Shown piece after piece: positions 43,898 to 53,037 of a stretch of 64,000 bases of DNA. Below the pieces are notes generated by a model, which was given only the letters and a program-made list of their open reading frames with translations, did no database searches and was not told where the DNA came from. How positions within the stretch are numbered: the first letter of the stretch is position 1; each line of letters begins with the position of its first letter. Source of the stretch: Enterocloster lavalensis (GTDB lineage: Bacteria > Bacillota > Clostridia > Lachnospirales > Lachnospiraceae). The translations under genes were made by a program, and so were the position numbers. Location: assembly GCF_902364025.1 (NCBI RefSeq), contig NZ_CABJCG010000005.1, positions 60,922 through 124,921 of the forward strand. Reading direction: 5' to 3'.

Positions 43898-45103
43898 ATG
43901 CTGGATCGTCATGCATTGAATTACGTCAACGGTATGGAACAGGAGGCGCTGGAGTTGTTAAAGGAGCTGGCGCAGATACCGGCGCCCTCGGGCAAAGAGG
44001 AGCGGCGGGCAGTGTTTTGCAGGGACTGGCTGGCGGCCCACGGAGCGGAAGGAGTTTTCATCGATGAGGCCCTGAATGTGGTTTACCCGGTCGGGGTGGA
44101 GGAAACGAATCCGGTGGTGGTTTTCGCGGCCCACACGGACGTGGTGTTTCCTGATGAGGAACCGCTGCCGCTGGCAGAGGAGGACGGAGTGATCCGCTGC
44201 CCGGGTGTGGGAGACGACACCGCCTGCGTGACAGCGCTTCTGACGGCCGCCCGGTACGTGGCGGAACAGAAGATCCGGCCTCAGGGAGCTGGAATTCTGT
44301 TTGTGTGCAACTCCGGCGAGGAGGGATTGGGCAATCTGAAGGGCACCAGGCAGATCTGCAAGGATTATGAGGGGCGTATCCAGGCGTTTATCAGCTTTGA
44401 CTGCAAGCTGGATGAGTTCATCCACCGCGCGGTGGGGTCCCAGCGCTACCGTCTGCGCGTGCGCACAAAAGGCGGCCACTCTTACTATGCCTTTGGGGAG
44501 AAGAATGCAATCGCCGAGCTGGCGGAGATCATCGGCAGGCTCTATGAGATTGAGGTGCCCCACGGCGGAAAGACCACCTTCAACGTGGGTATGATCTCCG
44601 GCGGAACTTCGGTGAACACCATCGCCCAGGAGGCGGAGGCGCTGTACGAATTCCGCTCTGACTGCCGTGAAGATCTGGAAATCATGGAAAAGGCGTTTTG
44701 CAAGGTGATGGAGGAAGCTGCACAGAGGGAAGGCGTGCAGGTGGAATACGAGGTGGTGGGAATCCGCCCCTGCGCGGGCGGGGGAGACCCGGAGCGCCAG
44801 AAGATGCTGGAACACCGTGCATTGTGGGCGGTATATCGGACGCTGGGATATTTCCCAAAGCCCAGAAAAGCCTCCACGGATTGTAATATTCCCATGTCTC
44901 TGGGGATTCCCAGCGTGTGCGTCGGCTCCTTTATGGGCGGAGGCGCGCATACCCGCCAGGAGTATCTGCGCGCGGACTCCTTAAAGAGCGGACTTGGGAT
45001 CGCCCTGGACCTGGTGCTGGGCTACTGCCGGGATGATGATGGCGAGGAGGTCTGGTCGTTGCTTCGGCCGGAAGATGAGGGGGATTCGAAAGCGGAAGCG
45101 TAG
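43898..45103 (+). CDS. M20-family peptidase (PepT-like)
   Basis: 401 aa from the ATG at 43898, after AAAGGAGG. Zinc ligands are visible in AAHTDVVFP, GVGDDTACV, NSGEEGLGN, FDCKLDE and the C-terminal GGGAHTRQEY. The lid domain contains GGHSYYAFG. It fits the M20 di-zinc aminopeptidase/dipeptidase group, closest in layout to PepT or carboxypeptidase G2-like enzymes. Cytosolic, no signal peptide. The gene stands alone and is convergent with the WYL pair. Confidence 0.88.
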   Translation: MLDRHALNYVNGMEQEALELLKELAQIPAPSGKEERRAVFCRDWLAAHGAEGVFIDEALNVVYPVGVEETNPVVVFAAHTDVVFPDEEPLPLAEEDGVIRCPGVGDDTACVTALLTAARYVAEQKIRPQGAGILFVCNSGEEGLGNLKGTRQICKDYEGRIQAFISFDCKLDEFIHRAVGSQRYRLRVRTKGGHSYYAFGEKNAIAELAEIIGRLYEIEVPHGGKTTFNVGMISGGTSVNTIAQEAEALYEFRSDCREDLEIMEKAFCKVMEEAAQREGVQVEYEVVGIRPCAGGGDPERQKMLEHRALWAVYRTLGYFPKPRKASTDCNIPMSLGIPSVCVGSFMGGGAHTRQEYLRADSLKSGLGIALDLVLGYCRDDDGEEVWSLLRPEDEGDSKAEA

Positions 45104-45110
45104 TTGGCGC

Positions 45111-45139
45111 GGGGGAGCGGGCGAAAGCGTGACTCCCCC
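45111..45139. terminator. Hairpin between convergent M20 and WYL genes
   Basis: GGGGGAG (45111-45117) pairs with CTCCCCC (45133-45139). There is no long T-run, so termination strength is uncertain. Confidence 0.45.
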
Positions 45140-45144
45140 TGCCG

Positions 45145-46143
45145 TTATTCGGTCATCTCGTAGAACAGCTGGTGCTGCCGTTTCACCCGCGCCCGGATCT
45201 GGCGCAGGAAGGATTCTGGCCCCAACACCTGGACCACGGGCCCGAAGGAGAGCACCTCGATGAGCAGCTCCGTCTCGTCGGCCATGTCGTAATAGATGGA
45301 GCAGATCCAGGCTTTTTCCTCCTCGTCGTACTCCGTGTGCTTTTCGTAGTTGGCAAAATGCAGCATACAGCGCTCCAGAGAGTTGCGCTCCCCGCTGATT
45401 TTTAACCGTACCGGTTCCACGGCCTTACAGGAACTGGAAAAGCGCAGCGCGGCAGCCTCGGGCGGCACCGCCCCGCTGCCCGGCACACAGACCTGGATTC
45501 GGGCCATGTTTAAAAGGATGGAGCGGGAGAAACGGCCGTGGGAGCGCCGCAGGCAGACCAGGCGGAACTTGTCGTCTTTGGAAGAATATTGCAGCTGGCA
45601 AGGAGCCGCCTCAAAGGAGGACCTGCCGTTTTTGGGACCCTGATAGAGAATTTTCAGGGTCCTGTTTTGTTCCAGCGCTTCCAGCACCGCTTGGAAATTC
45701 TTCCGGTAAAGCTCCGACGCGTAGTCGTCCCCGTCCAGATAGCGGTCAAAATAATGGAAATCCTCCGGATCATAGAGGGCTTCTGCGTCCCCAAGGGCTT
45801 CCGACACCTCCTCCAGCTGGCTGTCCGTGAAAAACAGCCGGACCCGCGGATCGGCCAGAAGGGATTTGAGCCAGGATTTCTGCAGCCCGGTGAGGGGCGG
45901 TTTCAGCTGGTCGGGATGATGCAAAACAGGGGCGTAGGTTTTGTCCTCCCGCTGCTCAAACAGCGCCCAGCCGCCATCGGTGAGCTTGGGAACGATGGTG
46001 AGCGCGCTTTCGCGGTAGCTGTAGGCGCCGCAGACCGCGTCCATGTCCCGGCGCGTCAGAGGAGCGCGGGCGCCCGCCTCCAGCATACGCCGTACCACAT
46101 AATAGTAGCGCCCGTATATCTTATCAAACAATTCAGCCGCCAT
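45145..46143 (-). CDS. WYL-domain regulator, second of a coupled pair
   Basis: 332 aa from the ATG at 46143, which overlaps the stop of the upstream gene as TGATG. A helical N-terminus (about 1-120) is followed by a WYL-like effector domain (about 155-235), with LKILYQGPKNGRSSFEAAPCQLQYS and FRLVCLRRSHGR, and a C-terminal WCX-like region. Many WYL proteins act as transcription regulators that sense nucleic acids or nucleotides. No canonical winged helix could be seen, so it may work as a heteromer with its partner. Confidence 0.78.
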   Translation of the reverse strand: MAAELFDKIYGRYYYVVRRMLEAGARAPLTRRDMDAVCGAYSYRESALTIVPKLTDGGWALFEQREDKTYAPVLHHPDQLKPPLTGLQKSWLKSLLADPRVRLFFTDSQLEEVSEALGDAEALYDPEDFHYFDRYLDGDDYASELYRKNFQAVLEALEQNRTLKILYQGPKNGRSSFEAAPCQLQYSSKDDKFRLVCLRRSHGRFSRSILLNMARIQVCVPGSGAVPPEAAALRFSSSCKAVEPVRLKISGERNSLERCMLHFANYEKHTEYDEEEKAWICSIYYDMADETELLIEVLSFGPVVQVLGPESFLRQIRARVKRQHQLFYEMTE

Positions 46144-47648
46144 CAGATCTCCTCCCCGCTCTCTTCGCCGTTCCGGCAATACATTTCATACATTTTTTCC
46201 CAGTCATATGTGATCTTGGCCACTGCGAAGTGGTTGCTTCCCTGGATGTCCAAAATGCGGCCGGTAAAGGTTTTGACCCAGGAGAGCATCTCGTTGGTGT
46301 CAAAAAATGCACCGCTGTAGAGGTATTCATTTTCCCGGATCCGCTGGATTTCCCCGCCCCTGCCCTCCCGGTACAGACGGTCCAGCACATAGGTTTCCGT
46401 GGATTCATTTACATAAAATTTAATACAGATTTCCTCGAGACGCCCGCTGCCGGAAAAGGAGACGCCCCAGAGCCGGTCCAGATTGCGCTTCAGTAGGTCC
46501 TGCTTCCGGCTGTAGTCGGAGTGGATTTCCAGGGGCGTCACATCGCTCATGGAGTCCAGGCGCATATTGGTAAAACGCCGAGTGTTTTCCTGGTACAGAC
46601 ACACGTAGCGCCTGCCGGTGCGGGTGCTTACGAAGATTTTGAGGGGCAGGCCCCGGCTCTGGAAAACGTTGCCGGTTCTGCCGCTGCGGTTGGTGAAGGC
46701 GATGGCGCGCCCCTGCTTCATGGCTGCCAGCACATCCGAAAGTACCCCATCTTCCAGTGTGTGGACGATGAAATGGTGTTTGAACTGGAAATATTCATTG
46801 TCCGTCTCCTCGCGGTCAAGGATGGTGCTGCCGACCACGCCGAAGGGGGCAACTCCCTGGAAAAATTTTACAGCCATCATCAAACGGTCCCAGACGGGGG
46901 AAGGAGCGGCCGTTTCCGGCGGGAGCAGAGGGGCCAGCCGGTAACGGAGCTGCTTTTTGTCCTTCACGGCCGACAGCAGACCCAGGGACTCGTATTCCTT
47001 TAGCTTGAGCCGTACCGTCTGACTGTCGAAGACCACACCGTAGTCCGCGCAGATGCGGTCGCAGAGCTCCCCGGCCGTGAGACCGCCGGGGGCTGGGGAG
47101 CCGGTCTGCGCCGTTTCGGTCTGTGCCGCCCCGGTCTGTACTGCCCCGGCCTGTGCCGCCCCGGTCTGTGCTGCCTCGGTCTGCGCCGCCCCAGTCTGTG
47201 CCGCCCCGGTCTGCGCCGCCTCGGTCTGCGCCGCCCCAGTCTGCGCCGCCTCGATCTGTGTCGCCCCGGTCTGTGCCGCCCCGGTCTGTGCCGCCCCAGT
47301 CTGTGCCATCCCGGCGTTCTCGTTCCCGTCCTCGATCATCTGGTCCAGCAGGAAAAAATGCAGCATCAGGTCGTTGTCCGTGAAGCTCTTGGATTTCCAG
47401 GCCGTGTAGAGGGGATTCTGGGGGATTTCCTTGCTGTCCACGTTGATGTACACATGCTTGCCCTTGGACGTGTAGTCCGCCCGGGTGTAATCCGCCAGCC
47501 AGCTCTCGATACGGCGGCGCTCATTGTCGTAGGTGCGGGCGCTTTTGCCGTCAAATTCCGTGCGCGCCTTGAAACCGTATATGTAAAACTGCCGCATATA
47601 GTCGCGTATGCGATCAAAATTCTTGATCAATTCCTGAAATTCTGCCAT
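46143..47648 (-). CDS. WYL-domain regulator with a 70-residue pentapeptide-repeat insert
   Basis: 501 aa. An N-terminal region (about 1-110) contains TYDNERRRIESWLADY, suggesting a winged helix. Next comes an insert of 14 five-residue units (AAQTG/AAQTE, about 114-183) encoded by the minisatellite at 47100-47309. A second winged-helix-like part (GELCDRICADYGVVFDSQTV) and a WYL domain follow, with KQGRAIAFTNRSGRTGNVF and RTGRRYVCLYQENTRRF. Its stop overlaps the start of the second WYL gene. The target is unknown; the pair is not next to a defence system in this window. Confidence 0.8.
   Translation of the reverse strand: MAEFQELIKNFDRIRDYMRQFYIYGFKARTEFDGKSARTYDNERRRIESWLADYTRADYTSKGKHVYINVDSKEIPQNPLYTAWKSKSFTDNDLMLHFFLLDQMIEDGNENAGMAQTGAAQTGAAQTGATQIEAAQTGAAQTEAAQTGAAQTGAAQTEAAQTGAAQAGAVQTGAAQTETAQTGSPAPGGLTAGELCDRICADYGVVFDSQTVRLKLKEYESLGLLSAVKDKKQLRYRLAPLLPPETAAPSPVWDRLMMAVKFFQGVAPFGVVGSTILDREETDNEYFQFKHHFIVHTLEDGVLSDVLAAMKQGRAIAFTNRSGRTGNVFQSRGLPLKIFVSTRTGRRYVCLYQENTRRFTNMRLDSMSDVTPLEIHSDYSRKQDLLKRNLDRLWGVSFSGSGRLEEICIKFYVNESTETYVLDRLYREGRGGEIQRIRENEYLYSGAFFDTNEMLSWVKTFTGRILDIQGSNHFAVAKITYDWEKMYEMYCRNGEESGEEI
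47100..47309. repeat. 15-bp minisatellite, 14 in-frame units
   Basis: Consensus GCCGCCCCGGTCTGT on the + strand encodes AAQTG or AAQTE on the minus strand. The 210 bp are exactly 14 units, so copy-number change would keep the frame. Confidence 0.9.
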
Positions 47649-47733
47649 AATCCTCTCTCTTTATCCGACACGTGTCTGAAATGTGTTCCGCCTGAAAGCG
47701 GAGCGGGAGGTTCAAACGCGCTTTGTTGATGGC

Positions 47734-47766
47734 TGCAATGGGCCGGCCGCCGGCGCAGCCTGCGGG
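47734..47766. repeat. REP-like palindrome family member
   Basis: GCAATGGGCCGGCCGCCGGC followed by GCAGCCTGCGGGG resembles the tandem units at 24067-24141. Confidence 0.55.
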
Positions 47767-47781
47767 GAACGCCTCAACGCC

Positions 47782-48441
47782 TTACGTGTTGAGGAGCAGA
47801 TCGTCCCGGCTGAGCAGCATCTCGAAGGTGGCGTTTTTGGATTGGAGCAGGTGCTCGTACATGGCCTCGGCGGCGGCTTTCCAGTCCTTTTTTACGCAGG
47901 CCTTGACAATGGCCAGGTGTTCGCTGCGGGTGTCCTCCAGCCGCTGCACCGCCCGCTGGCCGGTGATGATTCGGATGCGCTGGTTCTGGTTGTTGATAAT
48001 TTTAAAATTCTCCTGGATGTAGTGATTGGGCACCGCATTGTTTAAAAAGTCGTGGAAATTGTCGTCGATGACAAAAAAGTTCTTGGAGTCCCGGGTCAGA
48101 TCCATGCGCAGGAATTTCTGATAGTAATCCATCAGTACGTTCTCGTCCAGAGTGTATCCGTAGTTTTGAATGCTGTAAGGTTCGAGCAGCAGGCGCAGTT
48201 CGAAGAGGTTGTTCACCTCGCTGATGGACAGGCTGGATACAATAATCCCTTTTTTGGGCCGTATGGTAATCAGCCCCTCCTGCTCCAGCCGGCTTAATGC
48301 GTCGCGGATGGGCGTCCGACTTACGTTAAATGTTTCACAAAGTATCTCCTCGTTGAGCAGCATACCGGGGGAGTATTCACAGCTGATGATTTTCTCCTTA
48401 ATGTTATTGTATGCCTGGGACTTCAAGCTTTTTTTCGTCAT
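47782..48441 (-). CDS. GntR-family regulator, FadR/FCD subfamily
   Basis: 219 aa from the ATG at 48441, with GGAAGGAG about 12 bp upstream. The winged helix (about 1-70) has SQAYNNIKEKIISCEYSPG and VSRTPIRDALSRLEQEGLI. The FCD domain has DDNFHDFLNNA, RSEHLAIVKAC and a C-terminal His-containing helix, giving the metal-ligand pattern of FCD proteins. It is divergent from the Zn-dehydrogenase gene and probably controls it and perhaps the genes beyond. Confidence 0.9.
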   Translation of the reverse strand: MTKKSLKSQAYNNIKEKIISCEYSPGMLLNEEILCETFNVSRTPIRDALSRLEQEGLITIRPKKGIIVSSLSISEVNNLFELRLLLEPYSIQNYGYTLDENVLMDYYQKFLRMDLTRDSKNFFVIDDNFHDFLNNAVPNHYIQENFKIINNQNQRIRIITGQRAVQRLEDTRSEHLAIVKACVKKDWKAAAEAMYEHLLQSKNATFEMLLSRDDLLLNT

Positions 48442-48803
48442 ATTGGATAACGTCTCCTTCCAAAATATTGGATACATCTATAGTTCCATTATAGTAAAAA
48501 AAATGGTAAAAGCCAAGGGCGGAGCGAGAAAAATGTATGCGGGCGCCAGATTGGAAATAGTGATGAATACAATAAAATAACGCATTTGACAGGAAAAACA
48601 ACGATATGTCTGATTGAAATTGGGGAAAATCGTAAAAATTAGTAAAAAGTTATAAAAATAACAAAGATGAAACCGGAAAATAGGATAATATTTAAATACA
48701 CTATTGACAAGGAGCTGCAAATATTATAAATTATGATGTATACAACAGACGGAACCGCCGGTTGGAAGTATTGTGAAATTGAGAAGAAGGAGCTAATGCC
48801 ACT
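48442..48803. promoter_or_regulatory. Divergent regulatory region with two similar FadR-type operator candidates
   Basis: GATGTATCCAA (minus strand, 48468-48478) lies by the regulator start, and GATGTATACAA (48735-48745) follows the rightward promoter. They match at 10 of 11 positions. The promoter has TTGACA near 48704-48709 and a TATAAA -10 about 15 bp downstream. The rest is AT-rich and non-coding. Confidence 0.5.
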
Positions 48804-49823
48804 ATGAAAGCTGTGTTTATTGAGAACCCCGGCGAGGCGATGATAAGGGACATCCCGCGCCCGGCCAGAAAACCCGGAGAAGCCCTGTTAAAGCTGCTTT
48901 ACGGGGGGATTTGCGGAAGCGATCTGGGCTCGTACCGGGGGACGTTTGCATATTTTTCCTATCCCAGAACGCCGGGACATGAATTTTCCGCGGAGATTGT
49001 GGAGATCGACGAGAACGACCGGGGGCTAAAACCGGGCATGGTTGTTGTATGCAACCCATATTTTAATTGCGGGGAGTGTTATTCCTGCAAACACGGCCTT
49101 GTGAACGCCTGTATGAGCAACCAGACCATGGGCGTGCAGCGCGAGGGGGCGTTTTCGGAATACATTACCATGCCGCTGGAACGCATTTACGACGGAAAAG
49201 GGCTGGAACCCATGGTGCTGGCCATCATCGAGCCGCTCTGCATCAGCTACCACGGCGTAAAGCGGGCCGGTGTGAAGGGCGGGGACAAGGTGCTGATCGT
49301 GGGCGCGGGAACCATCGGAATCCTGGCCGCGGTGGCGGCGAAGCAGAAGGGGGCTGAAGTATACATCGCAGATGTGTCCCGGGTGAAGCTGGATTACGCC
49401 AGGGAATTTGGCGTGGACGGCGTGGTGCTGGCAGACGGGCCGGAGGCCTATGAGCGGGCGGTGAAGGAGATTACGGGGGGAAATGGATTCGACGTGACCA
49501 TTGAGGCCGTGGGGCTTCCCTCCACCTTCCAGAACTGCATCGATGCGGCGGCGTTCGGAGGACGGATGGTGCTCATCGGTGTGGGCAAGGAAAACCTGGA
49601 TTTCAACTTTACCATGATCCAGAAAAAGGAGCTGAACGTGTTCGGTTCCCGCAACGCATTGAAGCCGGATTTCCTGGAGCTGATCGATCTGGTGAAGGAG
49701 GGGAAGATACCGCTGAAAAAGATTATCACCGACGTCTACAAGTTCGACCAGGCGCCCAGGGCGTTTCAGGAGCTGAACGAGAATGCGGGACGGATGTTAA
49801 AGGTGATGATTGACTTTACGTGA
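48804..49823 (+). CDS. Zinc-dependent medium-chain alcohol/polyol dehydrogenase
   Basis: 339 aa. Catalytic zinc ligands appear in GGICGSD and TPGHEF, and structural zinc cysteines in NCGECYSCKHGLVNAC. The Rossmann motif VLIVGAGTIGILAA lies near 165-178, followed by the Asp in IADVSR that favours NAD. It resembles sorbitol, galactitol-1-phosphate or threonine dehydrogenases. Substrate unknown. The divergent FCD regulator suggests inducible catabolism. Confidence 0.88.
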   Translation: MKAVFIENPGEAMIRDIPRPARKPGEALLKLLYGGICGSDLGSYRGTFAYFSYPRTPGHEFSAEIVEIDENDRGLKPGMVVVCNPYFNCGECYSCKHGLVNACMSNQTMGVQREGAFSEYITMPLERIYDGKGLEPMVLAIIEPLCISYHGVKRAGVKGGDKVLIVGAGTIGILAAVAAKQKGAEVYIADVSRVKLDYAREFGVDGVVLADGPEAYERAVKEITGGNGFDVTIEAVGLPSTFQNCIDAAAFGGRMVLIGVGKENLDFNFTMIQKKELNVFGSRNALKPDFLELIDLVKEGKIPLKKIITDVYKFDQAPRAFQELNENAGRMLKVMIDFT

Positions 49824-49953
49824 CAGGGAAATATGTGATTTACAGTATCGCCGGAACGGTAGAATGGCGAAGGAGAGGAATGGCATAACAGCCACAGGTG
49901 TCTTGCCGCCCGGAGCGGGAAAGGCGCGGTATGGATGGATCAGGAGGTACAGC

Positions 49954-51492
49954 ATGCAGGAAGTTCTAAGAGGATTGGAGCCGGAGCGGGTATTCTGGTG
50001 GTTTGACCGGATTGCCCAGATTCCACATGGCTCGGGGCGGGAACAGGTATTGAGCGATTACATAAAGGAATATTTCCAAAAACTGGGGTTTCCCGTGGCT
50101 CAGGACCGGCACTGGAATTTAGTTATCCGCAAGCCCGCCACGGCGGGGTATGAACAGGCCCCGGCCGTGATCCTGGAAGCTCATCTGGACATGGTGTGCG
50201 AGAAGGAGGCGGACAGCGGACACGATTTCGACAGAGATCCGATCCGCGTCCTGCGGGACGGCGGCCGGTTATATGCGGATGGAACCACCCTGGGGGCGGA
50301 CAACGCCACGGGCGTGGCCTTTGCGCTCAGCATTCTGGAGTCGGAGACGGCAGCCCATCCTGCGCTGGAGGTGGTGCTGACCACCGGCGAGGAAGCTGGG
50401 CTGACCGGGGTGAAGCAGCTGGATTTCGACTCCCTAAAGGGCCGGGTGGTGATGAATCTGGATTGCAGCGACGAGGGAATCGTGGTGGGCTGCGCCGGAG
50501 CCTCGGTGGTCCGGCTGGAGCTTGTGGGAGAGTTTGAGCGCACCCGCAGAGAGCAGCAATTCTACGAGTTGCGGGTGTCCGGGCTTTTGGGCGGGCACTG
50601 CGGGCTGCACATCGGCCTGGGCCGGGGCAACGCCATCGTGATTCTCGGGCGGGCGCTGGCCGCGGCGTCCCGCACAGGCGGTTTCTGCCTGGTCCGGGTG
50701 GAGGGCGGAACCCAGAATGGGGCCATCTGCCGGGAGGCAAAGGCTGTGTTCGCGGTGGAACAGGGGGACATGACAGCGGTGGAACAGGCTGTGGCGGAAT
50801 GCACACGGGAGCTGAAGCATGAGCTGGAGGGTGTGGACCCGGGATTGGAGATTGAACTGGAAAAAATACCCAGAGAAACCGTCGTATTATCCCAGGAGGA
50901 CAGCGCGGCTTACGTGAGCCTGATCAATCTGTTGCCGTCGGGCGTGCTGGAGATGGAGCGGGACGATGAGGGGGAAGCGGAAGAACCGTCCGCCCTGCGT
51001 ATCACCATGAACCGTCTCCCGGAAACCTCCTGCAACATCGGTATGGTTTATATGGAAGGGAGCCGGATCTGCATTCACTGCAACTGCCGCAGCAGTTACG
51101 GCAGCAAGAAGCGCTGGCTGCAGGAGAAATGCCGCCTCCTTGCCGCCTGCCACGGGCGGACGGCGTATTCGGTGCTGACCGATTACCCGGAGTGGGAGTT
51201 CAACCCGGACAGCCGTCTGGCCCGGCTGATCTGCCGGGAGTACCGGGCGCAGACGGGGGAACCCCTGCTGGTGGAGCGCTCCCACGGGGGCAACGAGTGC
51301 GGCACATTCAGCAAACGGCTTCCCGGGGCGGATATCGTGTGCATGGGGACGAAGATCCACCACGCCCACTCGCCCAGGGAATGGGTAGGCATCGATGTGA
51401 TTCAGAAGGAATACCGTCTGCTGCTGGGCGCGCTGAGAGCGATGAAGGATTATGAGAGACAGGAGGATAAGAGCCAATGTACGAGTGTTTAA
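49954..51492 (+). CDS. pepD: Xaa-His dipeptidase (PepD family), first copy
   Basis: 512 aa from the ATG at 49954, after AGGAGG. M20/PepD motifs are present: ILEAHLDMVCEK, LGADNATGVAFAL, TTGEEAGLTGVKQL, NLDCSDEGIVVGCAG, GGHCGLHIGLGRGNA and HGGNECGTF. These supply the di-zinc site and the lid domain of aminoacyl-histidine dipeptidases. It cleaves short dipeptides in the cytosol; histidine specificity is by family. It overlaps the second copy by 16 bp. Confidence 0.9.
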   Translation: MQEVLRGLEPERVFWWFDRIAQIPHGSGREQVLSDYIKEYFQKLGFPVAQDRHWNLVIRKPATAGYEQAPAVILEAHLDMVCEKEADSGHDFDRDPIRVLRDGGRLYADGTTLGADNATGVAFALSILESETAAHPALEVVLTTGEEAGLTGVKQLDFDSLKGRVVMNLDCSDEGIVVGCAGASVVRLELVGEFERTRREQQFYELRVSGLLGGHCGLHIGLGRGNAIVILGRALAAASRTGGFCLVRVEGGTQNGAICREAKAVFAVEQGDMTAVEQAVAECTRELKHELEGVDPGLEIELEKIPRETVVLSQEDSAAYVSLINLLPSGVLEMERDDEGEAEEPSALRITMNRLPETSCNIGMVYMEGSRICIHCNCRSSYGSKKRWLQEKCRLLAACHGRTAYSVLTDYPEWEFNPDSRLARLICREYRAQTGEPLLVERSHGGNECGTFSKRLPGADIVCMGTKIHHAHSPREWVGIDVIQKEYRLLLGALRAMKDYERQEDKSQCTSV

Positions 51493-52934
51493 AAGGGCTG
51501 GAGCCTGCGAGGGTGTTTGAGCTGTTCGGGGAGCTGTGCCGGATTCCCCACGGTTCCAAAAACGAGAAGGCGATCAGCGATTATATCTGCCGGTTCTGCG
51601 AGGACCGGGGACTGGAGGTCTGGCAGGACGAGGCGTACAACCTGATCATCAAAAAGGACGCCACACCGGGTTATGAAAATGCCCCCACGGTCATTCTCCA
51701 GGCCCACCTGGACATGGTGTGCGAGAAAAATGCCGGAACGGACCATGATTTTACCAAGGACCCCATCCCGGTTCTGCGGGACGGCGACCGCATCTACGCG
51801 GATGGAACCACTCTGGGAGCGGACGACGGCACGGGCGTGGCCTTCGCCATGGCGGTGCTGGAGGCGGACGACATTCCCCATCCACGCCTGGAGGTGGTGC
51901 TGACCGCGGACGAGGAAGCGGGGATGAGCGGAATCAAGGCCATCGACTTTTCGAAGATTACGGGCCGGGTGATCGTTAACCTGGATTGCAGCGACCAGGG
52001 CATCGTGGTGGGCTGCGCCGGTTCCGCGGTAATCCGCCTGGAGCTGCCGGTGGAGCGCGAGGCGGTCCCGGGCAACTGGGAGTGCGGGGAGCTTCAGATC
52101 CGCGGCTTAAAAGGCGGCCACAGCGGCCTGGATATCACCAAGGAGCGGGGAAATGCCAACGTGCTGCTGGCCAGAATCCTTTCCTCCCTGGCGGAGACCT
52201 GCCGGGTGCGGATGGGCGGCTTTCACGGCGGACTTCAGACCAACGCCATCTGCCGGGAGGCGGAGGCGAAGATCGCATTTCCGGCGGAACGCCGGGGGGA
52301 GGTGGAAACCTGCCTTGAGGAGTGGGAGCGTATTCTGAAAAAGGAGTTTAAGATCAGCGACCCGGACGTGCGGGTCGTACTGGCGGAACCGGCCGGGGGC
52401 TGGGGTATGCTGACGCTGGAGAGCCAGGAGAAGCTGTTGGACGCCATGTTGAATATTGACTGCGGCGTGATCGCCATGAACGCGGAGGTTCCGGGAGTCC
52501 CTGAGACCAGCGGCAACATCGGCGTGGTGACCACGGAAAGCGGAAGTGTGGTGATCCGCACCCTGTACCGCAGCTGCTACGACAGCAAAAAGCAGTACGT
52601 GGTGGACAAGAACCGCCGTCTGGCCCGCCTGCTGGGAGCGGAATTTTCCGTGGAATCCAGCTCGCCGGAGTGGGAGTACAAGGCGGACAGCCGATTAAGC
52701 GCCCTGATCCAGAGAATCTATGAGAAACGGTTTGGCAAAAAGCTGGCGGTGGAGGTGTCCCACGGGGGCAACGAGTGCGGCGCGTTTTTCAAGGCGTTTC
52801 CGGACGCGGACATCGTCTGCACGGGAACCCAGATCATAGGAGCCCACACGCCGGATGAGAGCGTGCTGGTCAGCATCGTGCAGAAGGAGTGGGAGATGCT
52901 CTGCCTGACCCTGAAGGGGATGCTGGAGTATTAG
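51477..52934 (+). CDS. pepD: Xaa-His dipeptidase (PepD family), second copy
   Basis: 485 aa. The same motifs as in the upstream paralogue appear: ILQAHLDMVCEK, LGADDGTGVAFAM, TADEEAGMSGIKAI, NLDCSDQGIVVGCAG, GGHSGLDITKERGNA and HGGNECGAF. The two copies clearly arose by tandem duplication but have diverged in the lid and metal-bridge regions (GADNA versus GADDG). Its start lies inside the end of the first gene, so the two are translated together. Confidence 0.92.
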   Translation: MYECLKGLEPARVFELFGELCRIPHGSKNEKAISDYICRFCEDRGLEVWQDEAYNLIIKKDATPGYENAPTVILQAHLDMVCEKNAGTDHDFTKDPIPVLRDGDRIYADGTTLGADDGTGVAFAMAVLEADDIPHPRLEVVLTADEEAGMSGIKAIDFSKITGRVIVNLDCSDQGIVVGCAGSAVIRLELPVEREAVPGNWECGELQIRGLKGGHSGLDITKERGNANVLLARILSSLAETCRVRMGGFHGGLQTNAICREAEAKIAFPAERRGEVETCLEEWERILKKEFKISDPDVRVVLAEPAGGWGMLTLESQEKLLDAMLNIDCGVIAMNAEVPGVPETSGNIGVVTTESGSVVIRTLYRSCYDSKKQYVVDKNRRLARLLGAEFSVESSSPEWEYKADSRLSALIQRIYEKRFGKKLAVEVSHGGNECGAFFKAFPDADIVCTGTQIIGAHTPDESVLVSIVQKEWEMLCLTLKGMLEY

Positions 52935-53037
52935 GCGAAGGCCGGCGGCCGGGCAGCGTTGCAGCCGCCGGAAGTACAACAGTTTAAAGCGGCGAAAGGC
53001 CGTTTTGATAAAAAGAAGAAAAAACGGAGGAAAGAAC

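Noticed and set aside
47100..47309. CRISPR array
   Set aside because: Repeats are 15 bp, contiguous, without spacers, and encode protein in frame.
47053..47409. Cysteine/alanine-rich + strand proteins (CAAPV repeats)
   Set aside because: These are the antisense of the AAQTG minisatellite in the WYL gene; no start signal or homology.
45145..47648. WYL pair as control genes of an anti-phage island
   Set aside because: No recognised defence genes lie within several kilobases; neighbours are peptidases and a metabolic regulator.
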